From Devosia sp. RR2S18 (GTDB taxonomy: Bacteria; Pseudomonadota; Alphaproteobacteria; Rhizobiales; Devosiaceae): a DNA stretch of 64,000 nucleotides. This document shows, in pieces, positions 34,666 through 43,932 of the stretch. The position numbers and the translations under genes are program-made. Where the stretch lies: positions 768,001 through 832,000 of the forward strand of contig NZ_CP126539.1 of NCBI RefSeq assembly GCF_030177755.1. Direction: 5' to 3'. A model generated the notes under the pieces. The model saw nothing but the letters and a program-made list of their open reading frames with translations. It ran no database searches and had not been told where the DNA came from. Positions within the stretch are counted from its first letter, which is position 1. Every line of letters starts with the position of its first letter.

Positions 34666-37209
34666 CTACGACGTTTCGGCACGCAGTTGTTGGGCAGGGC
34701 GCACAGACATGGCCGACCAGGTGGTCAAGACGCCCGTCGCGATCGTTACGACCGTTGCACCGATCACTACGACAGCGATCGTCAGTAGGTCCAGGGCGAA
34801 CGGAATCTCCATGACGAACGTCAGGATGGCCCATGTTGCCATCACACCGAGGCCAGCACCCATGGCGGCGGCAAGGAGGCCCAAAAGGGAATACTCCACG
34901 ATGAACGCCACTATGACTTTGCGGGATGTGGCTCCCAGCACCTTCATCACCACGGCATCTGCCTCACGCTGTTTTCGGCCTACAGTCATCGCTCCGGCCA
35001 GCACGAGAATGCCCGATATGACCGCAAGGCTTCCTACCAACGCCACAGCGTTGGCGAGGCTCGACAGAATAGCCTGGATTCGCGCCAGAGCATCGCCAAC
35101 AGGCAAGAAGCTCAGCGTCGGGAAGGCGTTGCTGAGACGGCTTTCGACATCGGGCGCCGCTCCATCGATTACATTGATACTGCCCATGACGGTTTGTGGT
35201 GCGGTTTCGATTATGCCAGGCGAAAACAGCAGGCGGAAATTCAGACCGCCCTCCCGCCAGTCAATCTCGCGGAAATTGGCGATAGTGACGTCGATGGGGC
35301 GACCGGCGATGACGATGCTCAGCATATCGCCGACCGTAAGACCTAGCGGGGCGCGGAGTTCGGTGCTGAGGGAAACCAGAGGCGGTCCCGCATAGTCGCT
35401 GGCCCACCAAGAACCGTCTGTGACTGTCGAGCCGTCCGGCACATCCCGGGCCCAGCTAAGCGCTGTGTCGCCCTCAAACATGTCGGCGATCTCGTCCGGC
35501 ACTGGGCCGAGATCGGCAGCCGGGATGCCTTTGATGCTTTCGATGGTCCCGCGCAGCATAGGAATGGTTTCGAGCGTTTCGATGTCGGGGTCGGAAGCGG
35601 CGAAGGCTTGCACCAGAGGCACCTGATCTTTAGGCATGTCAAGCAGCACGAAAGCTGGAGCATCCTCAGCAATCGCTCCATCGATCTGGGCCCGCAGGTT
35701 CTGGTCGAGCAGCGTGATCATCAGCAAGAGCGCCAGCCCCAGACCTAGTGACAGCACCACCACGGGTGCCGCCGAGCCGGGCCGGTGAATGGCCTGCAGT
35801 GCTTGGCGCAACGTGGCGTTAGGCAAAGGCGGCAGCAGGCGAAGAAAGGTCTGCAATAGCGATCCGGCCAGGCGCAGCAGCCCAAAAGCTATGGCTGCGC
35901 CGATCCCATACCACAGTACCAGCCAGGGGGACCCTGTGGTGAATACCGCCAGGCCGGCAATAGCCACCAGCGCCAAGAAGAGGGGTAGTGCGGTGCGCCA
36001 ATGGGTGAGTTCGCGCCAACTGAGGTTGGGCTCACCTCCACCAGACGATCGGAATAGACTCGCTGGCTTCAGCTTTTGTGCGCCACGCAGCGGCAGCAGC
36101 GCGAAGGCCAAGCCAATCAACAAACCAAAACCGGCAGCGGCGAGCAGGGATCGAGGGTCAAGCGTTGGCGGTAGATCGATGGCCAACATGCCCGACAAAA
36201 AAGGCAGGGCAACAAGGCTGGTTGCAGCTCCGAGCACAAGTCCCAGCAAGACGCCGACCATCGACAGCACCAGAACCTGGGTCAATAAATGCACCATGAT
36301 TCGGGCGCTGGTGGCTCCGAGGCTGCGCAGCGTCGCGATCGAGCTTTGGCGCTCGTTTATGTATGCGGAAATGGCATTTGACACGCCGACGCCGCCAACG
36401 AGAAGGGACGAGAGGCCAACAAGTGTGAGGAAGCGAGCGAAAAGATCGAAAAAGCGCTTTAGACTGGCCGCCGCATCTTCGGGCCGGCGGACATCCCAGT
36501 CGGCGTCAGGAAAAGCGGCATTGAGCTGCTCGATGGCTGCAGCGTCCTCTGCTTCACCAAGCAAGACCTTGTAGCTAAAGCGGCTCAATACACCTTGCTG
36601 TTCAAGGCCGGCCGCCACGAGTGCTTTGTCCGCGACAATGGCAGGCGAGCCCAGCTGAAAGCCTTGCGCCGCCTGGTCCGGAAGCCCGACAAGCTCTCCA
36701 CGTACCGCAAAATCGGCGTTGCCGATCCGCAGTGTGTCTCCAACTGCGATGTCCAACCGTTCGAGCACGTCTTTATCAACGACTGCGCCGGGCAGCCCAT
36801 CAAAGGGGGCAAGGAGCTCGTTGAGCGGCTGTTGCGTCTGGGGACTAACTGTTACCGTGCCCACCACCGGATAGGTGTCGCTCACCGCGCGGAGGCTGAG
36901 CAGCAGACTAGCCCCTTTGGCACTGGCTCGGGCGTTTAGATCAACCACGCGGGCTGTTTCGCCGAGGGCCTCGACAGCGGCGCGTTGCTCTCGAGAGATA
37001 TCACTGCCCCGTTGACGCACTTCGATGTCACCGCCGAGAATGACACGGGCGTCGCGCTCCACTGCCGATTGCAGGGCCGCCCCAACCGATGACACAGCAG
37101 CAATTGCACCGACGCCAAGGGCCAGACAGGCCAGCAAAATGACGAAGCGTCTCACATCACCGCGCAGGTCGAGCACGGCAATTCGCATCCAGCCAAAGAC
37201 GCGGCTCAT
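34666..37209 (-). CDS. FtsX-family ABC transporter permease (YbbP type)
   Basis: An 847-residue membrane protein with an N-terminal helix (about 22-42), a large periplasmic MacB-like domain, then four plus four further helices in two FtsX domains (about 255-370 and 715-840). A pair of helices lies between them (about 395-435). This ten-helix layout matches YbbP/YbbM-type permeases thought to extract or release lipids or lipoproteins rather than import solutes. It overlaps the ATPase gene (37206-37209), and with the nearby esterase forms the conserved tesA-ybbA-ybbP group. Confidence 0.92.
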   Translation of the reverse strand: MSRVFGWMRIAVLDLRGDVRRFVILLACLALGVGAIAAVSSVGAALQSAVERDARVILGGDIEVRQRGSDISREQRAAVEALGETARVVDLNARASAKGASLLLSLRAVSDTYPVVGTVTVSPQTQQPLNELLAPFDGLPGAVVDKDVLERLDIAVGDTLRIGNADFAVRGELVGLPDQAAQGFQLGSPAIVADKALVAAGLEQQGVLSRFSYKVLLGEAEDAAAIEQLNAAFPDADWDVRRPEDAAASLKRFFDLFARFLTLVGLSSLLVGGVGVSNAISAYINERQSSIATLRSLGATSARIMVHLLTQVLVLSMVGVLLGLVLGAATSLVALPFLSGMLAIDLPPTLDPRSLLAAAGFGLLIGLAFALLPLRGAQKLKPASLFRSSGGGEPNLSWRELTHWRTALPLFLALVAIAGLAVFTTGSPWLVLWYGIGAAIAFGLLRLAGSLLQTFLRLLPPLPNATLRQALQAIHRPGSAAPVVVLSLGLGLALLLMITLLDQNLRAQIDGAIAEDAPAFVLLDMPKDQVPLVQAFAASDPDIETLETIPMLRGTIESIKGIPAADLGPVPDEIADMFEGDTALSWARDVPDGSTVTDGSWWASDYAGPPLVSLSTELRAPLGLTVGDMLSIVIAGRPIDVTIANFREIDWREGGLNFRLLFSPGIIETAPQTVMGSINVIDGAAPDVESRLSNAFPTLSFLPVGDALARIQAILSSLANAVALVGSLAVISGILVLAGAMTVGRKQREADAVVMKVLGATSRKVIVAFIVEYSLLGLLAAAMGAGLGVMATWAILTFVMEIPFALDLLTIAVVVIGATVVTIATGVLTTWSAMSVRPAQQLRAETS

Positions 37210-37910
37210 GCGGGCACGCTTTGAGTGATCGCAGTCAGGTGCCCATGGTTCATGGACAGAACACGGTCTGCTCGGCGAGCAAGAGCAGGATCATGGGTAA
37301 TCAGAAACACCGCCGTGCCATTGTCGCGCGCCAGGGCAAACATCATGTCGATGACCTTGGCGCCGGTATCTTGATCGAGATTGCCGGTTGGCTCGTCAGC
37401 CAATAGCAGTTTGGGCTTGCTAACGATGGCGCGGGCCAGCCCCACGCGTTGTTGTTCACCGCCGGACAGAGCCTTAGGGCGATGATCGAGTCGGTCGCCC
37501 AGACCTACGGCCGTGAGTGCCGCTGTCGCTGCACCCATGATCTCGGAATAGGACTGACCTGTCTCGGCGATCTCGAGCGCCAAAGCGACATTTTCCAGTG
37601 CCGTCATTGAGGGGATCAGGTGAAAGTTCTGGAATAGGATACCCAAGTTCTTTCGGCGGAAGATCGCCAGCTCGTCCTCGCTGCGACCAGTCAACATCGT
37701 GCCGGCGACGCTCACGGCACCGTTTGTTGCCTGTTCGAGCCCGCCCAGTACCATGAGCAGTGAGGTCTTACCGCTGCCGGAGGGGCCTACCACAGCCACA
37801 ACCTCGCCTGGCGCAAGCGAGAACTCGATATCCTTAAGGATGTGCAGCGGTGTCTTGCCCGACTGAAGATGCAGGTTCATTGCCGCAGTGGCGACGACGG
37901 GGCTACTCAT
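37206..37910 (-). CDS. ABC transporter ATP-binding protein (YbbA/LolD type)
   Basis: ATG 37910 with GGAAG upstream gives 234 residues; the 50-residue upstream extension is antisense to the esterase gene and not conserved. Walker A GPSGSGKTS, signature LSGGEQQR, Walker B LLLADEPTGNLD and VFLITHD are complete. The DEPTGNLD form marks the MacB/LolD/FtsE class that powers mechanical work by its permease. It is divergent from the arylesterase gene; only 64 bp separate the two starts, so promoters overlap. Confidence 0.95.
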   Translation of the reverse strand: MSSPVVATAAMNLHLQSGKTPLHILKDIEFSLAPGEVVAVVGPSGSGKTSLLMVLGGLEQATNGAVSVAGTMLTGRSEDELAIFRRKNLGILFQNFHLIPSMTALENVALALEIAETGQSYSEIMGAATAALTAVGLGDRLDHRPKALSGGEQQRVGLARAIVSKPKLLLADEPTGNLDQDTGAKVIDMMFALARDNGTAVFLITHDPALARRADRVLSMNHGHLTAITQSVPA

Positions 37911-37974
37911 AGGTGGCACTTCCATGCGGAAATCGTTGAACGAGAAGTATGTGGTCCTGATGGAAAGAACAGCG

Positions 37975-38607
37975 ATGATGCGAAAAATTGTTCGAGACGT
38001 GGTGCGTAGCGCTGTTGCGATAGCAATGGTGCTGGCAAGTGCGACGCTGGTGCCGGCCACGGCTGCCGAGCGGACGCTGATGCTCTACGGCGACAGCCTC
38101 ATGGCCGGTCTGGGCCTCACAGACCAGGACGGCTTTGCAGGTCAGTTGCAGGAGGCGCTTGGCAATGACGTCACCATCGTCAATGCCAGCGTCTCTGGTG
38201 ATACTTCGGCAGATGGTTTGGCGCGGCTCGACTGGTCGCTTGGTGAGCGTCCCGATGCCGTCGTGCTTGAACTCGGCGCCAACGACATGCTGCAGGGTCT
38301 CCCGGTGGATGGTATGCGCGAGAACCTGACCAAGATCCTTCAGCGCTTCAACGACGAGAACATCCCTGTGCTGCTGGCGGGAATGCGAGCCAGCCCAAGC
38401 TTGGGGAGCGAATATGTCAGCGCTTATGAAGCGGTATTTCCTGAGTTGGCCGAACAGTTCGGCACGGCGTATTACCCGTTCTTTCTGGAGGGCGTCGCCA
38501 CAAATCCAGCACTGAACCAGGCCGACGGAATGCATCCAAATGCCCGCGGCGTCAGCACGATTGTTCAAGCCATCAAACCGTCCATCGAAGCGCTGCTGAA
38601 CAGATAG
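37975..38607 (+). CDS. Periplasmic GDSL-type esterase / lysophospholipase (TesA-like)
   Basis: ATG 37975 (GGAAAGA upstream) starts a 210-residue protein with a signal peptide (cleavage near ATAAE). SGNH blocks are visible: LMLYGDSLMAG (catalytic Ser in GDSL), the Gly in SVSGDTS, LGANDML (Asn) and the catalytic Asp-His in DGMHPNARG. It hydrolyses thioesters, aryl esters or lysophospholipids in the periplasm. Divergence from the YbbAP-type exporter is widely conserved in proteobacteria and suggests the transporter handles its substrate or product. Confidence 0.93.
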   Translation: MMRKIVRDVVRSAVAIAMVLASATLVPATAAERTLMLYGDSLMAGLGLTDQDGFAGQLQEALGNDVTIVNASVSGDTSADGLARLDWSLGERPDAVVLELGANDMLQGLPVDGMRENLTKILQRFNDENIPVLLAGMRASPSLGSEYVSAYEAVFPELAEQFGTAYYPFFLEGVATNPALNQADGMHPNARGVSTIVQAIKPSIEALLNR

Positions 38608-38665
38608 TAGTCCAAGTGGGCACGCGATTGTTCGGCTGCGCAGGCCGGATGTCGCCTGTCCGGCA

Positions 38666-38722
38666 GTGTCGGTAACCTATGCATCAACGAAGTGCCTTGG
38701 AAAAGTAGGGTAACGTCAGCAT
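38666..38722. repeat. Dispersed repeat, copy B
   Basis: Second copy of the sequence at 15507-15564 (shared ATGCA, ACGAAGTGCCTTG and AACGTCAGCAT blocks). It sits between the esterase and the nuclease-like gene, next to a GCCGGA/TCCGGC hairpin (38644-38664). Confidence 0.5.
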
Positions 38723-38844
38723 CCTCCCGGGACACGACCCGAAGGGTTCTTTTGGGCGCAGGAACCAAACGGAAAAGCGGACATTCGCCTAGGAAACCAG
38801 GGCGCCGCCGCCCTATGCTTAGGTCAGATGAGGACTACTGCCAG

Positions 38845-39537
38845 ATGATCCGAGTTTGCTCTTACAATATCCGGCGGGGCTTGGGTACGGATCGGCGAAA
38901 AAAGCCGGAGCGCAATCTGGGTGTGATCGCGGAAGTCTCGCCAGCCGTCGTCGCCATTCAGGAGGCAGGTCGAGAAGTTGCCAGTCTGTGTGGCAACTAC
39001 CGGTGGCGGGAAGGCCGTGCTTATTCCCCGGTGCGGCTGGACGAGGCGGAAGACGGAGTATCCTGGAGAGGCAACATGCTCCTCGTACGCGAGGATGTGA
39101 CCCTCTATCAGAGCACATGCGTAGCACTCCCATCCGTCAATGAGCCGCGGGGTGCAATCATCGCCGAGCTCAGTTATGGCGGCAGTGATTTTAGGCTGGT
39201 TGGAATGCACTTCGGGCTTCGCGGGGAGTGGCGCCACCGGCAGACCCAATTCATCATCGACCATACCGATGTGCTGGAGCAGCAGAGGCCGCTGGTAATG
39301 CTGGGCGACCTCAACGAGTGGAATACTCGCACCGGGTGCCTGCACCGTTTCGCCGCCCGCCACAATGTGGTTGCCCCTGGACCGAGCTTTCATGCGCGCT
39401 GGCCGATGTTGCCCTTGGATCGGATCATCACCAGCGCGGAAATCAGGGTCGAAGGGGCGGGGGTGCACGTTTCGCCTGAGGCGCGCCTGGCATCCGACCA
39501 TCTCCCGGTTTGGGCGGAGCTTGAGCTCCCCGCCTAA
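38845..39537 (+). CDS. Endonuclease/exonuclease/phosphatase-family protein
   Basis: ATG 38845 gives 230 residues starting directly on strand 1, MIRVCSYNIRRGLG; the upstream frame runs through a repeat and is rejected. EEP-fold residues visible are N in SYNI, E in VAIQEAG, the HFG segment (RLVGMHFGL), D-N in LGDLNEWN and the final SDHLPVWAEL. The fold hydrolyses phosphodiesters of DNA, RNA or lipids. It sits head-to-tail against a phospholipase D-family gene ending 5 bp away, which hints at a shared envelope or lipid role. Confidence 0.9.
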   Translation: MIRVCSYNIRRGLGTDRRKKPERNLGVIAEVSPAVVAIQEAGREVASLCGNYRWREGRAYSPVRLDEAEDGVSWRGNMLLVREDVTLYQSTCVALPSVNEPRGAIIAELSYGGSDFRLVGMHFGLRGEWRHRQTQFIIDHTDVLEQQRPLVMLGDLNEWNTRTGCLHRFAARHNVVAPGPSFHARWPMLPLDRIITSAEIRVEGAGVHVSPEARLASDHLPVWAELELPA

Positions 39538-39541
39538 GCGG

Positions 39542-40495
39542 TCACAGGCGACGAGACTGCGCCAGATCTCTTTCGATCTGCTCGGAGAGTGCTGCGGCAA
39601 ACCGCTTAGAGCCAGTCACAACGGCTCCTTCTAGGTTCATCTTGAAGCTGTCGATCCCGAGATTGAAGCTGCCAACTGCTGAGAATTGCTCATCGATAAG
39701 CGCGAGCTTGGCGTGCACCATGGTTGGCTCGTAACCGTACACCTCAACACCGGCGTGCTTCATGGAGTGAACAAAGATGCGGCCAGCTAAATCGACCGAC
39801 GTGTGATCGCTTTTAGCCGGGATTATCAGACGAACCCTGACGCCGCGCTCGATGGCTGGGCGCAGAGCATCCCAGTATCGCCGCACGGGCAACAGGTAAG
39901 GCGTCACAAAGGAGATTTTCCCTTCCGCTTGTTCGATGCGCTCCAACAGCAGGTCGTAGTAATCCCGGCGACTGGAAGGGAATGGGGAACTGACGAGATA
40001 GCGCCACCCATCCGGTTGGTCGGCGGGAGCCTTGCTCTCCGGATCGTGGGGGAAGGGGCTCTCGCCTTCGGTGTAGCGCCAGGTCTCCTCGAAGCACTGT
40101 GCGGCCTGTCGAGCCACCCCGCCGTTGACACGCACCATGGTGTCGCGCCAATCCTCCATGCGCGGCAGGAAACACGTTCCGCCGGTGAGCACGCTCCGAT
40201 TGTCGCAGATCACAGTCTTGCGGTGCAGGCGATTTAAGAGTCGCGTGGGATGACGCAGCACGCGTTTATAGCCGTGGAAGTGGCGAACCTCGCCGCCGGC
40301 GCGTTGCAGGTCATGCACCTTGGGGCTCTTGAACAGGAACTTGCTCCCGAAGGCATCGGCGAGGACCCGTACGCGTACCCCTTGGCGGGCTCTTTCGGTG
40401 AGCACATCGAGGAGTTCTGCTCCAATACCATGACGCGAGAAGATATACTGCTCAATGGCGATCTCCTGCCGGGCACCGGCACAAAGGTCCAGCAC
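39542..40495 (-). CDS. Phospholipase D-family protein (cardiolipin synthase-like)
   Basis: Two HKD motifs are intact: HRKTVICDNRSVLTGG in the first half and HAKLALIDEQFSAVGS in the second, so the enzyme should form a catalytic phosphatidyl-transfer or hydrolysis site. The first canonical start is GTG 40495, giving 317 residues. Homology-like sequence continues upstream without a break (HAPDWRLFHHNRDAWAAV), so the natural N-terminus lies earlier. The only upstream codon behind a good ribosome site (GGAGG) is ATC at 40600. The start is therefore uncertain; see findings. Confidence 0.85.
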   Translation of the reverse strand: MLDLCAGARQEIAIEQYIFSRHGIGAELLDVLTERARQGVRVRVLADAFGSKFLFKSPKVHDLQRAGGEVRHFHGYKRVLRHPTRLLNRLHRKTVICDNRSVLTGGTCFLPRMEDWRDTMVRVNGGVARQAAQCFEETWRYTEGESPFPHDPESKAPADQPDGWRYLVSSPFPSSRRDYYDLLLERIEQAEGKISFVTPYLLPVRRYWDALRPAIERGVRVRLIIPAKSDHTSVDLAGRIFVHSMKHAGVEVYGYEPTMVHAKLALIDEQFSAVGSFNLGIDSFKMNLEGAVVTGSKRFAAALSEQIERDLAQSRRL

Positions 40496-40600
40496 CGCGG
40501 CCCAGGCATCGCGATTGTGGTGGAACAGGCGCCAATCAGGTGCGTGCCCTGCACCCTCATGGCTACTGGCCGTAACCGTATTTTCAACGCGTCTAGTGAT

Positions 40601-40981
40601 AGATCGCCTCCGCTGTTACCCAGAGGTCCAACGAGAGCAAGCCTACCCCGTTCCGCTGTGTTGCCTGCGTGGAGAGGCGCATAAGGTCTGTGAATGGTCG
40701 GGCTGGAACGAGATCGCCCTTCAACTGCTGCAGGAGAGTGGAGCAGGAGAGGGAGAAGGATGGTTGCCGAAGGGCGTCAGGCCGGTGTAGGCGGGGCTTG
40801 CCAGGCCGCGCGCACTCCTTTGGTGCGCTCGAAAAGCCGCAGCACAAAAGAGGGCAAAACTGTGCACCCGCTGACAAAGGGTGATATCGGGTAATCAGAG
40901 GCGTCTGAATGAACAAGGCACTGCGGAGCGCGTTCGGGATGCCGGCGCATTTTATGGTGCAACGGCACAGCGGAGCCTAGT
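40601..40981. other. Intergenic stretch with one inverted repeat
   Basis: About 380 bp between divergent genes. A perfect GCGCAC-N7-GTGCGC repeat lies at 40810-40828. The open frames are not protein-like. It presumably holds the promoters of the PLD-family and SLC13 genes. Confidence 0.4.
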
Positions 40982-42748
40982 TTGATCCCTATACCCGTCG
41001 AATTTCAAGCGCCTCTGGCCTTGGGCGTACTTGGTCTGCTGTTTGTCGGATTCCTGACGGAGCGTTATCCCCCAGCTGCGATTGCCCTCTTCGGTGCCAC
41101 TGTTTACCTGCTGCTCGGTTTCATCTCGACGGACGAGTTGATGGGGGTATTTTCCAATCCCGCTCCCGTCACCATCGGCGCTCTGTTCGTGGTGTCGGGC
41201 GCGTTGGTGCGGACGGGTGTCCTGGAAGCAGTTAGCAATCGCCTCGTTAAGGGTGCGGAGGCTCACCCAGCCCTTACAATCGCCTTGATGATACTCGGCA
41301 CGATGATTGTCTCCGCCATCATGAACAACACTCCTGTAGTGATGGTGCTGATCCCCATCGCCATCAAGGTGGCGAGCGCCGCGGGTATTGCGCCTACCCG
41401 GCTGCTCATCCCTATATCCTATGCAGCCGTGCTGGGTGGGACCTGGACGCTGATCGGAACGTCGAGCAATCTTTTGGTGGATGGTGTTGCGAGAAGCTCT
41501 GGGCTCGAGGCTTTCGACATCTTTGAGATTACGCCCTTCGCTCTCGTGGGAACGACCGCCGGCATCCTGACACTGCTTCTGCTCGGTCCCTGGCTGTTAC
41601 CCAACCGCGACTCGCGTAGCGGCATGATCTCGGACGCCGAGACGGAATTCATGAGTGAGTTCCGCGTGACCAAAGACAGCCCCCTTATCGGTCGGAGCGT
41701 CGGAGACGTCGCCAGGCTCAACCGACCGGGAATGCGGGTACTGCATGTGCGGCGGAGTGGATCGGTGGTGCGGGCGCTTACTAGCGAGGTCAAATTGGAG
41801 GCAGGAGACGTCGTCATCCTCATGGCGACGGCGCCCGAACTGCTGACCCTCAACGAAGATGAGGACATGCGCCTCGGCATACGCGCGCCATATAGAAGCG
41901 AGGAGGTCACCACGCTGGAGGCCTTCGTGGCGCCGCAAGCCGACTCCGGCTACCGCTTGCCTGAGCTCAATCTGGGTTCTCGCTTTGGGGCTACCGTTCT
42001 GGGCGTCAGCCGGCAAAATCATCGTCCGGGCCTGGACCTGCGCAATGTGCGCTTGCGGCCCGCCGACCGTGTGCTGCTTGAGGGTCCCAAAGACCGGCTC
42101 GCCAATCTTGCCGAAGAAACCAGCCTTATGGCTGCCACAGAGCCATCGGCGCGTTCATTCAGGCGTCGTCGCGCGCCTATTGCCGTGGGCACATTGCTCG
42201 CGATCGTGACCTTGGCAGCATTCGACGTGATGCCAATTGGCGCACTGGCTCTGCTGGGTGTGGCGTTCATTCTCGTCATGCGCTGCATAGATGCCGACGA
42301 GGCCTGGGCCTCGGTCGACGGCTCCATCCTCATTCTGATCATCAGCATGCTGGCTGTCGGAACGGCGCTTCAGAACACCGGTGCCATCGAAATGCTGGTG
42401 GGTGCGGCTGCACCCATCTTTGCGGTGATGCCGCCTTGGCTAATCATCTTCGCGCTTTACGGTCTCACCTCGTTGCTTACCGAACTGGTGACCAACAACG
42501 CCATCGCGGTGATCGTCACTCCAATTGCGATCGGGCTGGCGCAAAGCGCAGGCATTGACCCGCGGGTCCTGGTGATGACCGTGATGCTGGCAACCAGCGC
42601 CAGCTTTGCGACCCCGGTCGGTTACCAGACCAACACGCTGGTTTATGGCGCAGCGAACTACCGATTTACCGACTTTCTCAAGATCGGCCTGCCGATGAAC
42701 CTTGTGGTCGGGCTTGCCACCAGTGCCGCGTTGTCACTGATGCTGTAG
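40982..42748 (+). CDS. SLC13-family permease with two RCK_C (TrkA-C) domains
   Basis: A 588-residue protein in three parts. An N-terminal membrane half (about 10-205) has MNNTPVVMVLIPIA. A central soluble part holds two TrkA-C/RCK_C domains (about 220-300 and 305-385). A C-terminal membrane half (about 400-585) has VTNNAIAVIVTPIA. The paired NNT-type motifs are the sodium/substrate-binding hairpins of the divalent-anion symporter superfamily. Members carry dicarboxylates, sulfate or other anions; the RCK domains may sense nucleotides. It starts at TTG 40982, with no better start before the first helix. Confidence 0.92.
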   Translation: MIPIPVEFQAPLALGVLGLLFVGFLTERYPPAAIALFGATVYLLLGFISTDELMGVFSNPAPVTIGALFVVSGALVRTGVLEAVSNRLVKGAEAHPALTIALMILGTMIVSAIMNNTPVVMVLIPIAIKVASAAGIAPTRLLIPISYAAVLGGTWTLIGTSSNLLVDGVARSSGLEAFDIFEITPFALVGTTAGILTLLLLGPWLLPNRDSRSGMISDAETEFMSEFRVTKDSPLIGRSVGDVARLNRPGMRVLHVRRSGSVVRALTSEVKLEAGDVVILMATAPELLTLNEDEDMRLGIRAPYRSEEVTTLEAFVAPQADSGYRLPELNLGSRFGATVLGVSRQNHRPGLDLRNVRLRPADRVLLEGPKDRLANLAEETSLMAATEPSARSFRRRRAPIAVGTLLAIVTLAAFDVMPIGALALLGVAFILVMRCIDADEAWASVDGSILILIISMLAVGTALQNTGAIEMLVGAAAPIFAVMPPWLIIFALYGLTSLLTELVTNNAIAVIVTPIAIGLAQSAGIDPRVLVMTVMLATSASFATPVGYQTNTLVYGAANYRFTDFLKIGLPMNLVVGLATSAALSLML

Positions 42749-42769
42749 AGGCTTTGGATTCTGGCGGGC

Positions 42770-43750
42770 CTAGGGCCAGAGCCAGACGAGATATCCGATA
42801 TAACCAGCGAGCAGCAGCAGGCCTTCCCAGCGGGCGATCTTCCGGCCGGTATAGGCCAGTGCGATCACCACCACGGAGGCCACGATCATCACGAGGTTGT
42901 CTGATGTGACGATTTCCCGTGGTACCACGGAGGGTGAAATCAGCGCAGTCGTGCCAGCTATACCCAGGGTGTTGTAGATGTTGGAGCCGATGATATTGCC
43001 AAAGGCCACGTCGGTTTGCTTGCGGATAGCGGCCATGATGGAGGTCACCAGTTCGGGCAGTGAAGTGCCCACAGCGACAATGGTGAGACCGATTACGGTC
43101 TCGGAGATGCCCCACAGGCGCGCCAAGGCAACCGCGCCGTTCACCAGGAAATAGCCGCCAGCTACGACCAGACCAAGCCCGACAATGGCGATCAAGATTG
43201 GCAGCACGATCGAGCCCACAGAGGGCTTGGGAGTAAGGCCGGCGTCGACACTCTGCGCGGCAGCGCCCTTCTCATAGGCCGCACCGTGGTTGGTAGCGGC
43301 GGAAGGCTGACTTTCCTGACGAAAGGCGAAATAGATGTAGGAGGCGAGCAGCACGAGGAAACCCGCGCCGATCACCTGATTCATAGGCATGGTCGCGGCT
43401 AGTCCAGCAAAGAGGAGCGTCACCACCAGCATGACAGCGCCGTCTCGTTTAAGTGCCATGGAGGCAACCATAATGGGCGTCAGGAGTGCTGAAGTGCCAA
43501 GGATAAGGAGGAGATTGGCAATGTTGGAGCCCACAACATTGCCGTAGGCAATGCCTGGAGAGCCATTGATGGCCGCTTGCACGGATGTGACCAACTCCGG
43601 GGCGGATGTACCGAAACCCACCAGCGTGAGGCCGATGACCAGCGGTGATACGCCCAGCCGACTGGCCACCTGTACGGCGCCGCGAACAAGCAGTTCTCCG
43701 CCGGCGACAAGCAGGACAAAGCCTCCGATCAGGGCAAGCCAGATTTCCAT
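42770..43750 (-). CDS. Calcium/sodium antiporter (YrbG/CaxA family)
   Basis: ATG 43750 follows GGAGGA and gives 326 residues with about ten helices in two inverted halves. Each half has the alpha-repeat signature: GFGTSAPELVTSVQA in the first and AVGTSLPELVTSIMA in the second, each followed by NVVGSNIANL or NIIGSNIYNT. These repeats form the Ca2+/Na+ exchange site, so the protein likely exports Ca2+ in exchange for Na+ or H+. It is convergent with the SLC13 permease gene, 21 bp away. Confidence 0.93.
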   Translation of the reverse strand: MEIWLALIGGFVLLVAGGELLVRGAVQVASRLGVSPLVIGLTLVGFGTSAPELVTSVQAAINGSPGIAYGNVVGSNIANLLLILGTSALLTPIMVASMALKRDGAVMLVVTLLFAGLAATMPMNQVIGAGFLVLLASYIYFAFRQESQPSAATNHGAAYEKGAAAQSVDAGLTPKPSVGSIVLPILIAIVGLGLVVAGGYFLVNGAVALARLWGISETVIGLTIVAVGTSLPELVTSIMAAIRKQTDVAFGNIIGSNIYNTLGIAGTTALISPSVVPREIVTSDNLVMIVASVVVIALAYTGRKIARWEGLLLLAGYIGYLVWLWP

Positions 43751-43877
43751 GGCGCTCAGTTCCTCCGGTTCCAATAGGGTGCTTGCACAACTAGGGAATT
43801 TTCGGGATCGTTCCAGCCTCGGCACTCTGGCTTAGACATGAAGCGGCGGGAGTTCAATATGCGTAGCTGTTGATTGC

Positions 43878-43892
43878 ATCAGCAATGCTGAT
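43878..43892. promoter_or_regulatory. Candidate operator of the arabinoside regulator
   Basis: ATCAGC-AAT-GCTGAT is a perfect 6-bp inverted repeat 41 bp before the chosen regulator start (43933). The same ATCAG/CTGAT arms recur upstream of the arabinofuranosidase gene at 44912-44925 in the opposite arrangement. Confidence 0.45.
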
Positions 43893-43932
43893 ACATATGA
43901 ATGTCACAGCCGAAAGCTTCCGAAAGTACCCC

